Of a stretch of DNA of 22,106 nt, positions 6,718 to 12,907 are shown in pieces. Each line of letters starts with the position of its first letter. The stretch's first letter is position 1. The stretch is from an uncultured Bacilli bacterium (lineage in GTDB: Bacteria > Bacillota_I > Bacilli_A > RF39 > UBA660). The notes below the pieces were generated by a model. The model was not told where the DNA came from. It saw only the letters and a program-made list of their open reading frames with translations, and did not search any database. The translations under genes were made by a program, and so were the position numbers. Where the stretch lies: NCBI GenBank assembly GCA_934133155.1, contig CAKPAT010000006.1:1-22106 (forward strand), in the 5' to 3' direction.

Positions 6718-8098
6718 AGGTTGTTCCTTCTTTCGTATCTTTTAAGAGGATATTTTGTTTTAAAAGTTCTTCTCTTATTTCGTCAGCTTTTTTGTAGTCT
6801 TTGTTTTCTTTAGCGGTTTTTCTTTCTTCTATTTTTTCTTCGATGTATTTTTTTATATTTTCATCGACTTCTTCTTCTTTAAGTAAATTTAAGGAAAGTA
6901 CTTTATCAAAATCTTCTATTAGATATAGTTTTGTGTTACTGTTTGTCTCGTCTTTAATGATGTCATACAGTGTTTTAAGCATGTTTGCGGTATTCATGTC
7001 GTTTTCAAATGCTTTTTTAAATTTATCTTGATAGTAGTTTATTTTTTCTTTATCAAGTGAACCTTCTTTATTTTTCTTGATGTTTTTTATTTTATTTTTT
7101 AGTTTATTGTAAGCGTTTGTGGCACTATCTAAGCCTTCTAGGGAGTATACAAGAGTCTTACGATAATGGCTCATTAAGCAGAAGTAGCGATAGACGATTG
7201 GGTCGTAACCTTTTTCTATTAGACTATTTAGATCTTTGGAATCACCTTTTGATTTACTCATTTTACCGGTTTTGTCGTTTAGAAATTCCATATGAACCCA
7301 GTAGCTACACCATTTGTGGCCTAAAAAACTTTCAGACTGAGCTATTTCGTTGGTGTGATGCGGAAAAATATTATCTATTCCTCCGCAGTGTATGTCTAAG
7401 TTTTCACCCAAGTTTTTAATAGCAATTGCTGAACATTCAATGTGCCATCCTGGGTATCCGTAGCCGAATGGACTTTCCCATTTTAGTTCTTGATCTTTGA
7501 ATTTAGAGTTTGTAAACCAAAGACCAAAGTCAAAAGGGTTTTTCTTGTTTTCGTCAGCATTTACGTCTTCTCTTACGGCTAAAAGTAGTTCTTCTTTATT
7601 TCTTCCGGATAGTTCGTAGTAATTTTTAAATTTTTCGGTATCAAAATAAATGTTTCCGCCAGATTTATAGGCATATCCTTTTTCTAAAAGGTTTGAAATT
7701 ATTTTTATATAAAAGTCTATATTATCTGTTGCTTTGCTTATTATTTCTGGCTTTTTGATGTTTAGTTTTTCTAAGTCTTGCATGAATGCTTTAGTATAGA
7801 AGTCTGCTATTTCTAAAACGGATTTTTTTTCTTTTTTTGCGGTTGTCATTAGTTTATCTTCTCCGGTATCTCCATCACCTACTAAGTGTCCGACGTCGGT
7901 GATGTTCATACATCTTTTTACTTTGTATCCTAGGTAGTTTAGACCTTTTTCTAATATATCTTCGGATATATATGTTCTTAGATTTCCAATATGGGCATAA
8001 TAATAGACGGTTGGTCCACAGGTATACATGGTTATTTCATTTTTATTTTTAGGAATAAATTCTTCTATTTTTTTTGTTAATGTGTTATATATCTTCAT
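6701..8098 (-). CDS. cysS: Cysteine--tRNA ligase
   Basis: CysRS charges tRNA-Cys with cysteine. It is a monomeric class I synthetase. The 465 residues are the usual length. Visible elements are YTCGPTVY with zinc ligand Cys27, the HIGN signature at 36-39, WHIECSAIA and GGIDNIFPHHTNE carrying the remaining zinc ligands and active-site residues, and GKMSKSKGD for the KMSKS loop. The C-terminal DALR-type helical domain ends in a Lys/Glu-rich region. The start is supported by GAGG upstream and by an extended -10 promoter about 26 bases before it. It overlaps truB, an uncommon partner. Confidence 0.97.
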   Translation of the reverse strand: MKIYNTLTKKIEEFIPKNKNEITMYTCGPTVYYYAHIGNLRTYISEDILEKGLNYLGYKVKRCMNITDVGHLVGDGDTGEDKLMTTAKKEKKSVLEIADFYTKAFMQDLEKLNIKKPEIISKATDNIDFYIKIISNLLEKGYAYKSGGNIYFDTEKFKNYYELSGRNKEELLLAVREDVNADENKKNPFDFGLWFTNSKFKDQELKWESPFGYGYPGWHIECSAIAIKNLGENLDIHCGGIDNIFPHHTNEIAQSESFLGHKWCSYWVHMEFLNDKTGKMSKSKGDSKDLNSLIEKGYDPIVYRYFCLMSHYRKTLVYSLEGLDSATNAYNKLKNKIKNIKKNKEGSLDKEKINYYQDKFKKAFENDMNTANMLKTLYDIIKDETNSNTKLYLIEDFDKVLSLNLLKEEEVDENIKKYIEEKIEERKTAKENKDYKKADEIREELLKQNILLKDTKEGTTFELIK

Positions 8099-8123
8099 AT
8101 GGTTTCCTCTTTCTTTTTTTAAT

Positions 8124-8132
8124 ATTATAACA
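8124..8132 (-). promoter_or_regulatory. Promoter of cysS-truB (extended -10)
   Basis: The minus strand reads TGTTATAAT, a TGn extended -10 with a perfect TATAAT at 8129-8124. The expected -35 position holds only a weak box (GTCATA). It is divergent from the promoter at 8159-8187. Confidence 0.6.
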
Positions 8133-8158
8133 CAGAATGCGTATTTATGACTTTTTAT

Positions 8159-8187
8159 TTGACAAATATGGGGTTATGTGCTATTAT
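8159..8187 (+). promoter_or_regulatory. Promoter of the WSxWS membrane-anchored protein
   Basis: TTGACA (8159-8164), a 17-base spacer and TATTAT (8182-8187) form a near-perfect sigma-A promoter. A strong AGGAGGGGG site at 8201-8209 precedes the ATG at 8214. Confidence 0.8.
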
Positions 8188-8213
8188 AAACGGCATATTT
8201 AGGAGGGGGATTT

Positions 8214-9086
8214 ATGTATAACGATAATAGTATTTCACTTAAAGGCGTGTTTTTTAAAATTTTACTAATTGTTATTGCTTTATTTATTTTAATGTATTTG
8301 TTTCCTACTAAAGGTTTTGTAACAAATTATGTAGATAGTAAGGTTTCTTCTAATAATAGTTTTAATAACAATCTTTTGACTATGGCGACGGTTGCTAGTG
8401 GATATTTTAATGAATCTAGACTTCCAGAAAATACGAATGACAAAGTTAAAATTACTTTAGCTGAGATGCTTGATCAAAAAATGATTATTGCACTTAAGGA
8501 TGATGGTAAGTCTTGCGATAGTAATAAGTCTTATGCAATTGTTACTAAAGAAGATTCTGAGTATACTTTAAAGGTTAATTTGTCTTGCGGCAATAAAGAG
8601 GATTACATTGTTTCTCATATGGGACTTTCTGGAACGCAGTTTCCCAGTACCAGCACCGCAAGGTGCGAGTTTCTAAAAAATCTTGATGCGACTTGGTCCT
8701 ATGGTGATTGGTCAAGTTGGAGTAGTAAAAAGGTTTCAGAATCTGATACTCGTCAAGTGCAAACTAAAAATGTAAGCGTTAAAACTTCTGATAAACAAGT
8801 AGCTCATGAAACGGAAGAAAAATTTGATGCAACGAGGTATATTTATAGTAGTGGCAAAACTTATTATGTTTGTGGCAATAAGTATGATAATGCAGGTACT
8901 TATGAAAATGAAGTTTCATGTATTAAGAAAACAGTAACTTATACTACTGAACCAATTTATAATAATGTCACTTATTACAGATACCGTGATAAGGTTTTAT
9001 CGCCTCAGACTGATGTAAAGTGGTCAGATTGTGATGATAAATCTTTACTTGATGATGGTTATGTTTTAACGGGTAATAAAAACTAG
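8214..9086 (+). CDS. Membrane-anchored extracytoplasmic protein with WSxWS (thrombospondin-like) segment
   Basis: No named family is assigned. Of 290 residues, 12-32 form one hydrophobic helix after a short polar N-terminus, with no clear cleavage site. The rest is probably outside the cell. Residues 77-132 contain a Cys101/Cys125 pair. At 161-170 lies WSYGDWSSWS, and the segment after it is Ser/Thr-rich with alternating polar residues. Two further cysteines (220, 236) precede VTYYRYRDKV (252-261) and a second Trp-Ser segment, VKWSDCDD. The WSxWS pattern recalls thrombospondin type 1 repeats, but disulphide spacing does not prove it. Six cysteines in the outer part suggest disulphides. It is monocistronic, with its own promoter and a terminator over its stop codon. 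Confidence 0.9.
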   Translation: MYNDNSISLKGVFFKILLIVIALFILMYLFPTKGFVTNYVDSKVSSNNSFNNNLLTMATVASGYFNESRLPENTNDKVKITLAEMLDQKMIIALKDDGKSCDSNKSYAIVTKEDSEYTLKVNLSCGNKEDYIVSHMGLSGTQFPSTSTARCEFLKNLDATWSYGDWSSWSSKKVSESDTRQVQTKNVSVKTSDKQVAHETEEKFDATRYIYSSGKTYYVCGNKYDNAGTYENEVSCIKKTVTYTTEPIYNNVTYYRYRDKVLSPQTDVKWSDCDDKSLLDDGYVLTGNKN

Positions 9087-9103
9087 TTTAATCTAGTTTT
9101 TTT
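9078..9103 (+). terminator. Terminator overlapping the stop of the WSxWS protein gene
   Basis: AAAAACTAG (9078-9086) pairs with CTAGTTTTT (9093-9101) around TTTAAT, followed by Ts to 9103. The TAG stop is the end of the left arm. The stem holds only two G-C pairs, so efficiency is uncertain. Confidence 0.6.
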
Positions 9104-9153
9104 AGCTTCTTTGCCAATGTTTTGTCAAAATTTAACTAAAATAAGGAGAATGT

Positions 9154-9182
9154 TTGCTTTATTTTTAAAGTTATGCTAATAT
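9154..9182 (+). promoter_or_regulatory. Promoter of the 138-aa protein gene
   Basis: TTGCTT (9154-9159), 17 bases, TAATAT (9177-9182). Transcription would start about 27 bases before the ATG at 9216, and AGGAGGG lies at 9204-9210. Confidence 0.55.
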
Positions 9183-9215
9183 TATTGTAGGAGACTAGAC
9201 GATAGGAGGGATATA

Positions 9216-9632
9216 ATGGTAGATAAGTACAAGTTTATATATGCTAATGAGAATGAATTTAAAAAGCTTGAAAGTTCACTTAAGAAGTACAATATGCTTG
9301 CTTTCAAAAAGCTTTATTTTGAATATTATCCAAAATTAAAAGCTGGTATTTTTATTGGTGATGTTGTTTCTAAAAATGATAATTTATTTGATTATGAAGT
9401 TAAGTTACCTACCGATGCCCTATTTACAAAAGTTCATGGTGAGGTTAAGCTCCATTATCAAGTTAATGAAGATACTAAAGTTGTGATGTTAATTACTTTA
9501 CTTCCTAAAGATATTTTAAGTGAAGGTCATCAGTCAGAGCTTGTTACTTATAAGGGCGTTATGGTATCTAAAGAACATTCTGATAAGGATATGTTTAAGA
9601 TTAATTTACTTAATATGATAAATAAAGGATAG
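9216..9632 (+). CDS. Unrecognised 138-aa soluble protein
   Basis: I do not recognise it. It has no signal peptide or membrane segment. The first 40 residues are helical and basic (KYKFIYANENEFKKLESSLKK). The middle looks beta-rich, with PTDALFTKVHGEVKLHYQV near 68-86 and VVMLITLLPKDIL near 91-103, and it ends NLLNMINKG. The reading frame is supported by its own promoter, a strong AGGAGGG five bases from the ATG, and normal codon use. It stands alone between the membrane-anchored protein gene and the tRNAs. An AT-only hairpin (AGTTTTT/AAAAACCT region, about 9629-9652) follows its stop but lacks a T-run. Confidence 0.85.
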   Translation: MVDKYKFIYANENEFKKLESSLKKYNMLAFKKLYFEYYPKLKAGIFIGDVVSKNDNLFDYEVKLPTDALFTKVHGEVKLHYQVNEDTKVVMLITLLPKDILSEGHQSELVTYKGVMVSKEHSDKDMFKINLLNMINKG

Positions 9633-9650
9633 TTTTTATTTAAAAACCTA

Positions 9651-9679
9651 TTGCATTATTCTGATTAATATGATATTAT
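9651..9679 (+). promoter_or_regulatory. Promoter of the tRNA(CAT)-tRNA-Leu(TAG) pair
   Basis: TTGCAT (9651-9656), a 17-base spacer, TATTAT (9674-9679), with TGA immediately before the -10 (extended -10). Transcription would begin near 9686, 14 bases before the first tRNA. Confidence 0.65.
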
Positions 9680-9699
9680 ATTTAAGTCAGAAGTTGATT

Positions 9700-9776
9700 G
9701 GACCCTTAGCTCAGTTGGTTAGAGCATCCGGCTCATAACCGGGCGGTCGATGGTTCGAGTCCATCAGGGTCCACCA
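9700..9776 (+). tRNA. tRNA with anticodon CAT (probably tRNA-Ile2 with lysidine, or elongator tRNA-Met)
   Basis: A complete 77-base cloverleaf with encoded CCA. The acceptor stem is GGACCCT/AGGGTCC, the D loop carries GTTGG, the anticodon loop is CTCATAA and the T arm is GATGGTTCGAGTCCATC. The fully paired G1-C72 rules out the usual initiator tRNA. The acceptor stem, D arm and anticodon arm resemble, from memory, the Bacillus tRNA-Ile(CAU), whose C34 is changed to lysidine by TilS, more than its elongator tRNA-Met. Sequence alone does not settle the identity. Confidence 0.95.
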
Positions 9777-9779
9777 CTT

Positions 9780-9864
9780 GCGGGCGTGGCGAAATTGGTA
9801 GACGCACTAGACTTAGGATCTAGCGCCTTACGGCATGGGGGTTCAAGTCCCTTCGCCCGCACCA
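9780..9864 (+). tRNA. tRNA-Leu (anticodon TAG)
   Basis: An 85-base class II tRNA with a long variable arm and encoded CCA. The acceptor stem is GCGGGCG/CGCCCGC. The anticodon loop is CTTAGGA with TAG, within stem CTAGA/TCTAG. The T arm is GGGGGTTCAAGTCCCTT. It starts three bases after the previous tRNA, so the two share a transcript that ends at the hairpin at 9876-9899. Confidence 0.96.
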
Positions 9865-9875
9865 TTATGTAAATT

Positions 9876-9899
9876 ACCGTTGATTTTCAACGGTTTTTA
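9876..9899 (+). terminator. Intrinsic terminator after tRNA-Leu(TAG)
   Basis: ACCGTTGA (9876-9883) pairs perfectly with TCAACGGT (9887-9894) around TTT, followed by a T-run (to 9899). This is the most GC-rich terminator in the window. Confidence 0.88.
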
Positions 9900-9918
9900 T
9901 TTTATTAAACTGTTCATC

Positions 9919-10019
9919 TTGTATTTTTCTCAAAAATATTAGTATAAATTCAGTCCTTTACAATAATACTAAATGCTGGGTTGACGTTCTATCATTGATG
10001 AAGAGCGTCTATTTTTTTA
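9919..10019 (+). ncRNA. Candidate small RNA: promoter-like boxes plus strong terminator, no reading frame
   Basis: A gene-free stretch after the tRNA terminator holds TTGTAT (9919-9924), an 18-base spacer and TATAAA (9943-9948). Transcription from there would start near 9955. About 30 bases on is a hairpin: GACGTTCT (9983-9990) with AGAGCGTC (10002-10009), one G-T pair, then a bulged A and TCA/TGA around a TTGA loop, followed by TATTTTTTTA. The predicted transcript is about 65 bases and contains no open frame with a ribosome binding site. The hairpin is a convincing terminator. What it terminates is unknown. No known RNA family was recognised. Confidence 0.35.
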
Positions 10020-10066
10020 TGAACAAAAACAATATTGCAAAAAAAAGAAGTTTTTATTATGCGTAA

Positions 10067-10145
10067 CCTTTTATGGAAGGCCTGTCATGTATATATCGTT
10101 ATTTGCTTAAATACAGGTAGATAACGTTTTTGTGAATTTATTCAC
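10067..10145 (+). other. Crossing stems: candidate structured RNA or switch before tRNA-Leu(CAG)
   Basis: In order: CCTT (10067-10070)/AAGG (10077-10080); CCTGT (10081-10085)/ACAGG (10113-10117); CGTTAT (10097-10102)/ATAACG (10121-10126) followed by TTTTT (10127-10131); and GTGAA/TTCAC (10132-10145). The second and third stems cross, so they could form a pseudoknot or act as alternatives, the latter being terminator-like. I found no good promoter for it and recognise no riboswitch class. Nothing else is apparent between 10020 and 10066 beyond A/T-rich sequence. Confidence 0.3.
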
Positions 10146-10176
10146 AGAATTTTCTATAGATTTTTCGCTTATATTT

Positions 10177-10185
10177 TGATAAAAT
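10177..10185 (+). promoter_or_regulatory. Extended -10 promoter of tRNA-Leu(CAG)
   Basis: TGATAAAAT gives a TGn extended -10 with TAAAAT at 10180-10185. The -35 position holds only TAGATT. The predicted start, near 10192, is about two bases before the mature tRNA 5' end. Confidence 0.5.
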
Positions 10186-10193
10186 ACTTGTAT

Positions 10194-10277
10194 ACAGGTA
10201 TGGCGGAATTGGTAGACGCGCTAGTTTCAGGTTCTAGTGCCATTGGCATGAGGGTTCAAGTCCCTTTACCTGTACCA
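10194..10277 (+). tRNA. tRNA-Leu (anticodon CAG)
   Basis: An 84-base class II tRNA with a long variable arm and encoded CCA. The acceptor stem is ACAGGTA/TACCTGT, beginning with an A-T pair. The anticodon loop is TTTCAGG with CAG. The T arm is GAGGGTTCAAGTCCCTT. It is transcribed separately from the tRNA pair 330 bases upstream, because a terminator lies between, and it ends at the bidirectional terminator at 10282-10322. Confidence 0.94.
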
Positions 10278-10281
10278 TTTT

Positions 10282-10322
10282 AAAAAAAAAATGATATTAG
10301 TTTCAAATCCTAATATCATTTT
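10282..10322. terminator. Bidirectional terminator between tRNA-Leu(CAG) and the SGNH gene
   Basis: ATGATATTAG (10291-10300) pairs with CTAATATCAT (10310-10319), extended by AAA/TTT. The plus strand continues with TTTT and T-rich sequence. The minus strand continues with nine Ts (the A-run at 10282-10290). The TGA stop of the minus-strand gene lies in the stem. Confidence 0.85.
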
Positions 10323-11449
10323 CTATATTTTTTTACTTTTTGCATTTTCTTTATATCATTTGCTATGTTCTCGTCTGGTGATAATTGATAAAAATCAAAT
10401 GGGTATCTACTTTGTATAAACGTTTCAACCTCTTTTAAGAATGCATTATAATCACCATTTTGGCTTTCATATCTAGCTATACTATCTTCTATAACGCATA
10501 AAGCGTCATTTTTATTATATCTTGCACTTTTTATGTCATTGGCATTACTTAAAGAAAATAGTTTTCTATCAATGTCTATCATTAAATCTCTCATGTAGTA
10601 GTTTTCAATTATGCTGTTTTCAATTTCATTTAATAAGTGATAATATTCTGCTTCGTTATAATGAGGGTCTGGTAAAATCATACCATTTTTTGTCTTATAG
10701 AATGTTTGTCTTTGAAATGATGGAATATATGTTACTCCAGCAAATTCTTTAGATAATCTTTTTAACTTTTTATTTAACAATATTTCAGTTATATCGGTAT
10801 TAACTAATCTTGGTCCACCACATAAATATATTTGTGTATGACTATTTTTTTCTCTATTGTTATTTTGAATTAAGTCTAATATTGCATATATTCCAGATAT
10901 ATCTCTTTGAACTGCGTTTGATATGCTTGGTATTGTAAGTGAACCATGTCTTGTTATTATATCTAAAAATGAACCTGTACCTAAGTTCAATATTATGATA
11001 TTTGCTTCTTTTGGATTATTTCTAAAGATAATGTCCTGGATGTTTTCTTTACTACCATTTGAAAAGTACTCTTCTATTTCTTTAGCGGAAAGCAATAAAT
11101 TTCCGTCTTTTAAAGCTCGTATATAATCTTCTTTAGTCCAGTTAAAACAATCTTCTTCGGTGCAGTTTTTTCTAATCCATTCTATTACGGTAAGTGAGTT
11201 ATTATTCTCACTTCTTGATAAATGACTTTTGTTTACGATTATACCATTTTGTTTGCCACATTCGATTAAGTTTAAATTTCTATCTAAAAGTGCCCTTCCA
11301 GGCTCAGACATTGAAAATCCATTACTTATAGAATTACCCATAGCAGTAAGTGTTAATATATCTTTTGGATAAGCTTTAATAAATTGGATTAATCTTTCAT
11401 TTGTTTCCTCTAGTTTATCTTTTTCAGCTAATGCGTCATAATATACCAT
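10316..11449 (-). CDS. SGNH/GDSL-type hydrolase, cytoplasmic, substrate unknown
   Basis: Probable ester/acyl hydrolase of the SGNH fold. The nucleophile block is TAMGNSISNGFSM with Ser40, in place of the usual GDS. A glycine/Asn block near 155-160 (NLGTGS) fits the oxyanion region. LPDPHYNEAEYYHLL (259-273) supplies the Asp261-x-His263 pair in the family's DxxH/DxH position. The 377 residues exceed a typical 200-250 aa domain, with an extra C-terminal helical part (280-377) ending in a basic VKKYRK tail. There is no signal peptide, unlike many secreted family members. AAAGGGGG precedes the ATG. It is the last gene of a three-gene operon with two unknown paralogues, and its stop lies in a terminator. 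The substrate cannot be named from sequence. Confidence 0.8.
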   Translation of the reverse strand: MVYYDALAEKDKLEETNERLIQFIKAYPKDILTLTAMGNSISNGFSMSEPGRALLDRNLNLIECGKQNGIIVNKSHLSRSENNNSLTVIEWIRKNCTEEDCFNWTKEDYIRALKDGNLLLSAKEIEEYFSNGSKENIQDIIFRNNPKEANIIILNLGTGSFLDIITRHGSLTIPSISNAVQRDISGIYAILDLIQNNNREKNSHTQIYLCGGPRLVNTDITEILLNKKLKRLSKEFAGVTYIPSFQRQTFYKTKNGMILPDPHYNEAEYYHLLNEIENSIIENYYMRDLMIDIDRKLFSLSNANDIKSARYNKNDALCVIEDSIARYESQNGDYNAFLKEVETFIQSRYPFDFYQLSPDENIANDIKKMQKVKKYRK

Positions 11450-11469
11450 ATAATAAAGCCCCCTTTAAT

Positions 11470-12090
11470 TTATAAAACTTTTTTAAGTGTTTTGGTATGT
11501 GCAGTTAAATGATTTAAAAATTCTTCTGATGTTTCATTTGCGATGCTTCTAAAATATCCTTTTACAATATATTCTGTTTGTGGTAAATCATTTTCTTCTA
11601 ATGTTTGGATTAATTTTTGTGCGAGTTCTTTTGTTAATGTGTATATATCACCATTTTTTCCTTGCACACGGTATGTAATCTGATTTCTTTTATTAAATTC
11701 TTCTTCTAAATCGTATGAGCCAATAAATTTATGACTATTGAAACTTTGAACATATGCATTTGATAGTTCACATTGACCTTTTCTAACAATTGAACTACTA
11801 TAAACTTCTGGCCTTAGTAAATGCTGACGGGAGTTAAATAAGCGAATTACTTCTAGATTACTTTTATCTCCTATAAATGCTTTAGCTATATCAAGCGGTG
11901 ATTTTGTGATTAACAATTTATAATTTACTGAAAATTCTAATCTGTAATTTTGTGGTACTAATCTTCTATCAGCATTATAACTTTTTATTAAATCTATGGC
12001 TGCCATATCTTTATCTTCTTTTGCTCTAGAAATAATTGCAGGAATTTTACTTTTATCTATAATTCCTTCAAAACAGTGATCTAATTCCAT
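11470..12090 (-). CDS. Unknown protein, paralogue of the upstream 233-aa protein
   Basis: No family is recognised. The 206 residues lack membrane segments or a signal peptide. It aligns by eye over most of its length with the product of the gene just upstream: LIKSYNAD near 34-41 against LIRRSNAD near 36-43, FNSHKFIGSYDLEEE (117-131) against YNSHHFLAPYDMAYE (129-143), and GKNGDIYTLTKELA (144-157) against LKNGQKYRLDVEHA (161-174), with LP then a short helix after it. The shared NSHxFxxxYD stretch is the best candidate for a functional site. AAGGAAGG lies before the ATG. It sits 14 bases after the paralogue and 20 before the SGNH gene, pointing to one operon. Confidence 0.83.
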   Translation of the reverse strand: MELDHCFEGIIDKSKIPAIISRAKEDKDMAAIDLIKSYNADRRLVPQNYRLEFSVNYKLLITKSPLDIAKAFIGDKSNLEVIRLFNSRQHLLRPEVYSSSIVRKGQCELSNAYVQSFNSHKFIGSYDLEEEFNKRNQITYRVQGKNGDIYTLTKELAQKLIQTLEENDLPQTEYIVKGYFRSIANETSEEFLNHLTAHTKTLKKVL

Positions 12091-12104
12091 AAATACCTTC
12101 CTTT

Positions 12105-12806
12105 CTAATGATAGCGATTAAATCCAGATGCATTTCTCAAGTGTACTAGTTTCTTTTGTCTTTGAGCATAATCATCTATTAAGTCTTCTTGTTCTTTTGG
12201 AGTTACACAGTTTTTTGCTACTTCTTCAACTAAACCTTTAGCTGGCAATATACCTCTATCCATTAATGCAAAAACAATTGGAGTAGCATGCTCAACATCT
12301 AATCTATATTTTTGACCATTTTTTAAGGTAAAAACTTTTATTGATGATGTTGCTTGGGTATTTGGATTTACTCTGCCTTCATATGCCATATCATAAGGTG
12401 CTAGAAAATGGTGCGAATTATATCCACAAAAATATCCTGAATTTCCAAAGTTTGTTATTCTTTTTCTAGGTAAAAAACTTTTTACTTTATCTTTTGGCAT
12501 TAATTCAAAAAATGAACTTTGTTTATGTACTAACTTAATTATTTGCATTTCTAAATCATCAGCTTTTTCATTTTCTTGTGATGATAGATATCTCATCATT
12601 TCTTTAGGATCTTGTCCTGAAAATACATTATAGGTTAAAATGAAATTTGCTCTGTTTTCTCCTTTTAATTGTAAACAATCAGCATTACTTCTTCTAATTA
12701 GGTCTGCAACTAGTGCTTGAACTGGATAGTCCCCAGTATAAGTACCTAAAACCTCTAATAGGTCACTTTCGTGCTTTCCACTAACGAATTCTTCTAATAT
12801 ATCCAT
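12105..12806 (-). CDS. Unknown protein, first gene of the SGNH operon
   Basis: No family is recognised. I place the start at the ATG at 12806 (protein MDILEEFV..., 233 aa), because AGGAGA lies just upstream and a near-perfect promoter sits at 12832-12860. An ATG further upstream, at 12890, would have to be read across that promoter. There is no signal peptide or membrane segment. Features are a helical N-terminus, N130-S-H132 with Y138-D139, a KNGQKYRLDVEHA strand-helix region (162-174), and a basic end rich in Arg and His (NRYH). It is a tandem paralogue of the next gene. The duplication and the SGNH partner suggest a joint, unknown function. Confidence 0.83.
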   Translation of the reverse strand: MDILEEFVSGKHESDLLEVLGTYTGDYPVQALVADLIRRSNADCLQLKGENRANFILTYNVFSGQDPKEMMRYLSSQENEKADDLEMQIIKLVHKQSSFFELMPKDKVKSFLPRKRITNFGNSGYFCGYNSHHFLAPYDMAYEGRVNPNTQATSSIKVFTLKNGQKYRLDVEHATPIVFALMDRGILPAKGLVEEVAKNCVTPKEQEDLIDDYAQRQKKLVHLRNASGFNRYH

Positions 12807-12831
12807 ATAATCTCTCCTTTTGGTAAGACGT

Positions 12832-12860
12832 ATTATAGCACAGTATTTTATTTTTTGCAA
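12832..12860 (-). promoter_or_regulatory. Promoter of the three-gene SGNH operon
   Basis: Minus strand: TTGCAA (12860-12855), a 17-base spacer, perfect TATAAT (12837-12832), preceded by TGC (extended -10). Transcription would start near 12825, 19 bases before the ATG at 12806. This decides the start of the first gene. Confidence 0.85.
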
Positions 12861-12882
12861 ATTTTCGTCAAAAAAACACAAA

Positions 12883-12907
12883 AAAATCAAATATTTAATT
12901 TGATTTT
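12883..12907 (-). terminator. Terminator of ppdK-pfkB-smr
   Basis: On the minus strand AAAATCAAAT pairs with ATTTGATTTT (10 bp, perfect) around TAAAT, followed by Ts. The smr TGA stop is inside the right arm. It is AT-only apart from one G-C pair per arm, and separates this operon from the next promoter. Confidence 0.7.

Noticed and set aside
7117..7419. Plus-strand open frame opposite cysS
   Set aside because: It lies across conserved CysRS motifs (KMSKS and zinc-ligand regions) on the other strand and has no expression signals.
10111..10200. Repeat ATACAGGTA at about 10111 and 10192 as an integration (att) site in tRNA-Leu
   Set aside because: Only nine bases are shared. They lie at the tRNA 5' end rather than the usual anticodon or 3' region, and no integrase or mobile element is nearby.
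12807..12890. Longer N-terminus for the first gene of the SGNH operon
   Set aside because: The -10 and -35 boxes of a near-perfect promoter lie inside it, and the ATG at 12806 has its own AGGAGA.
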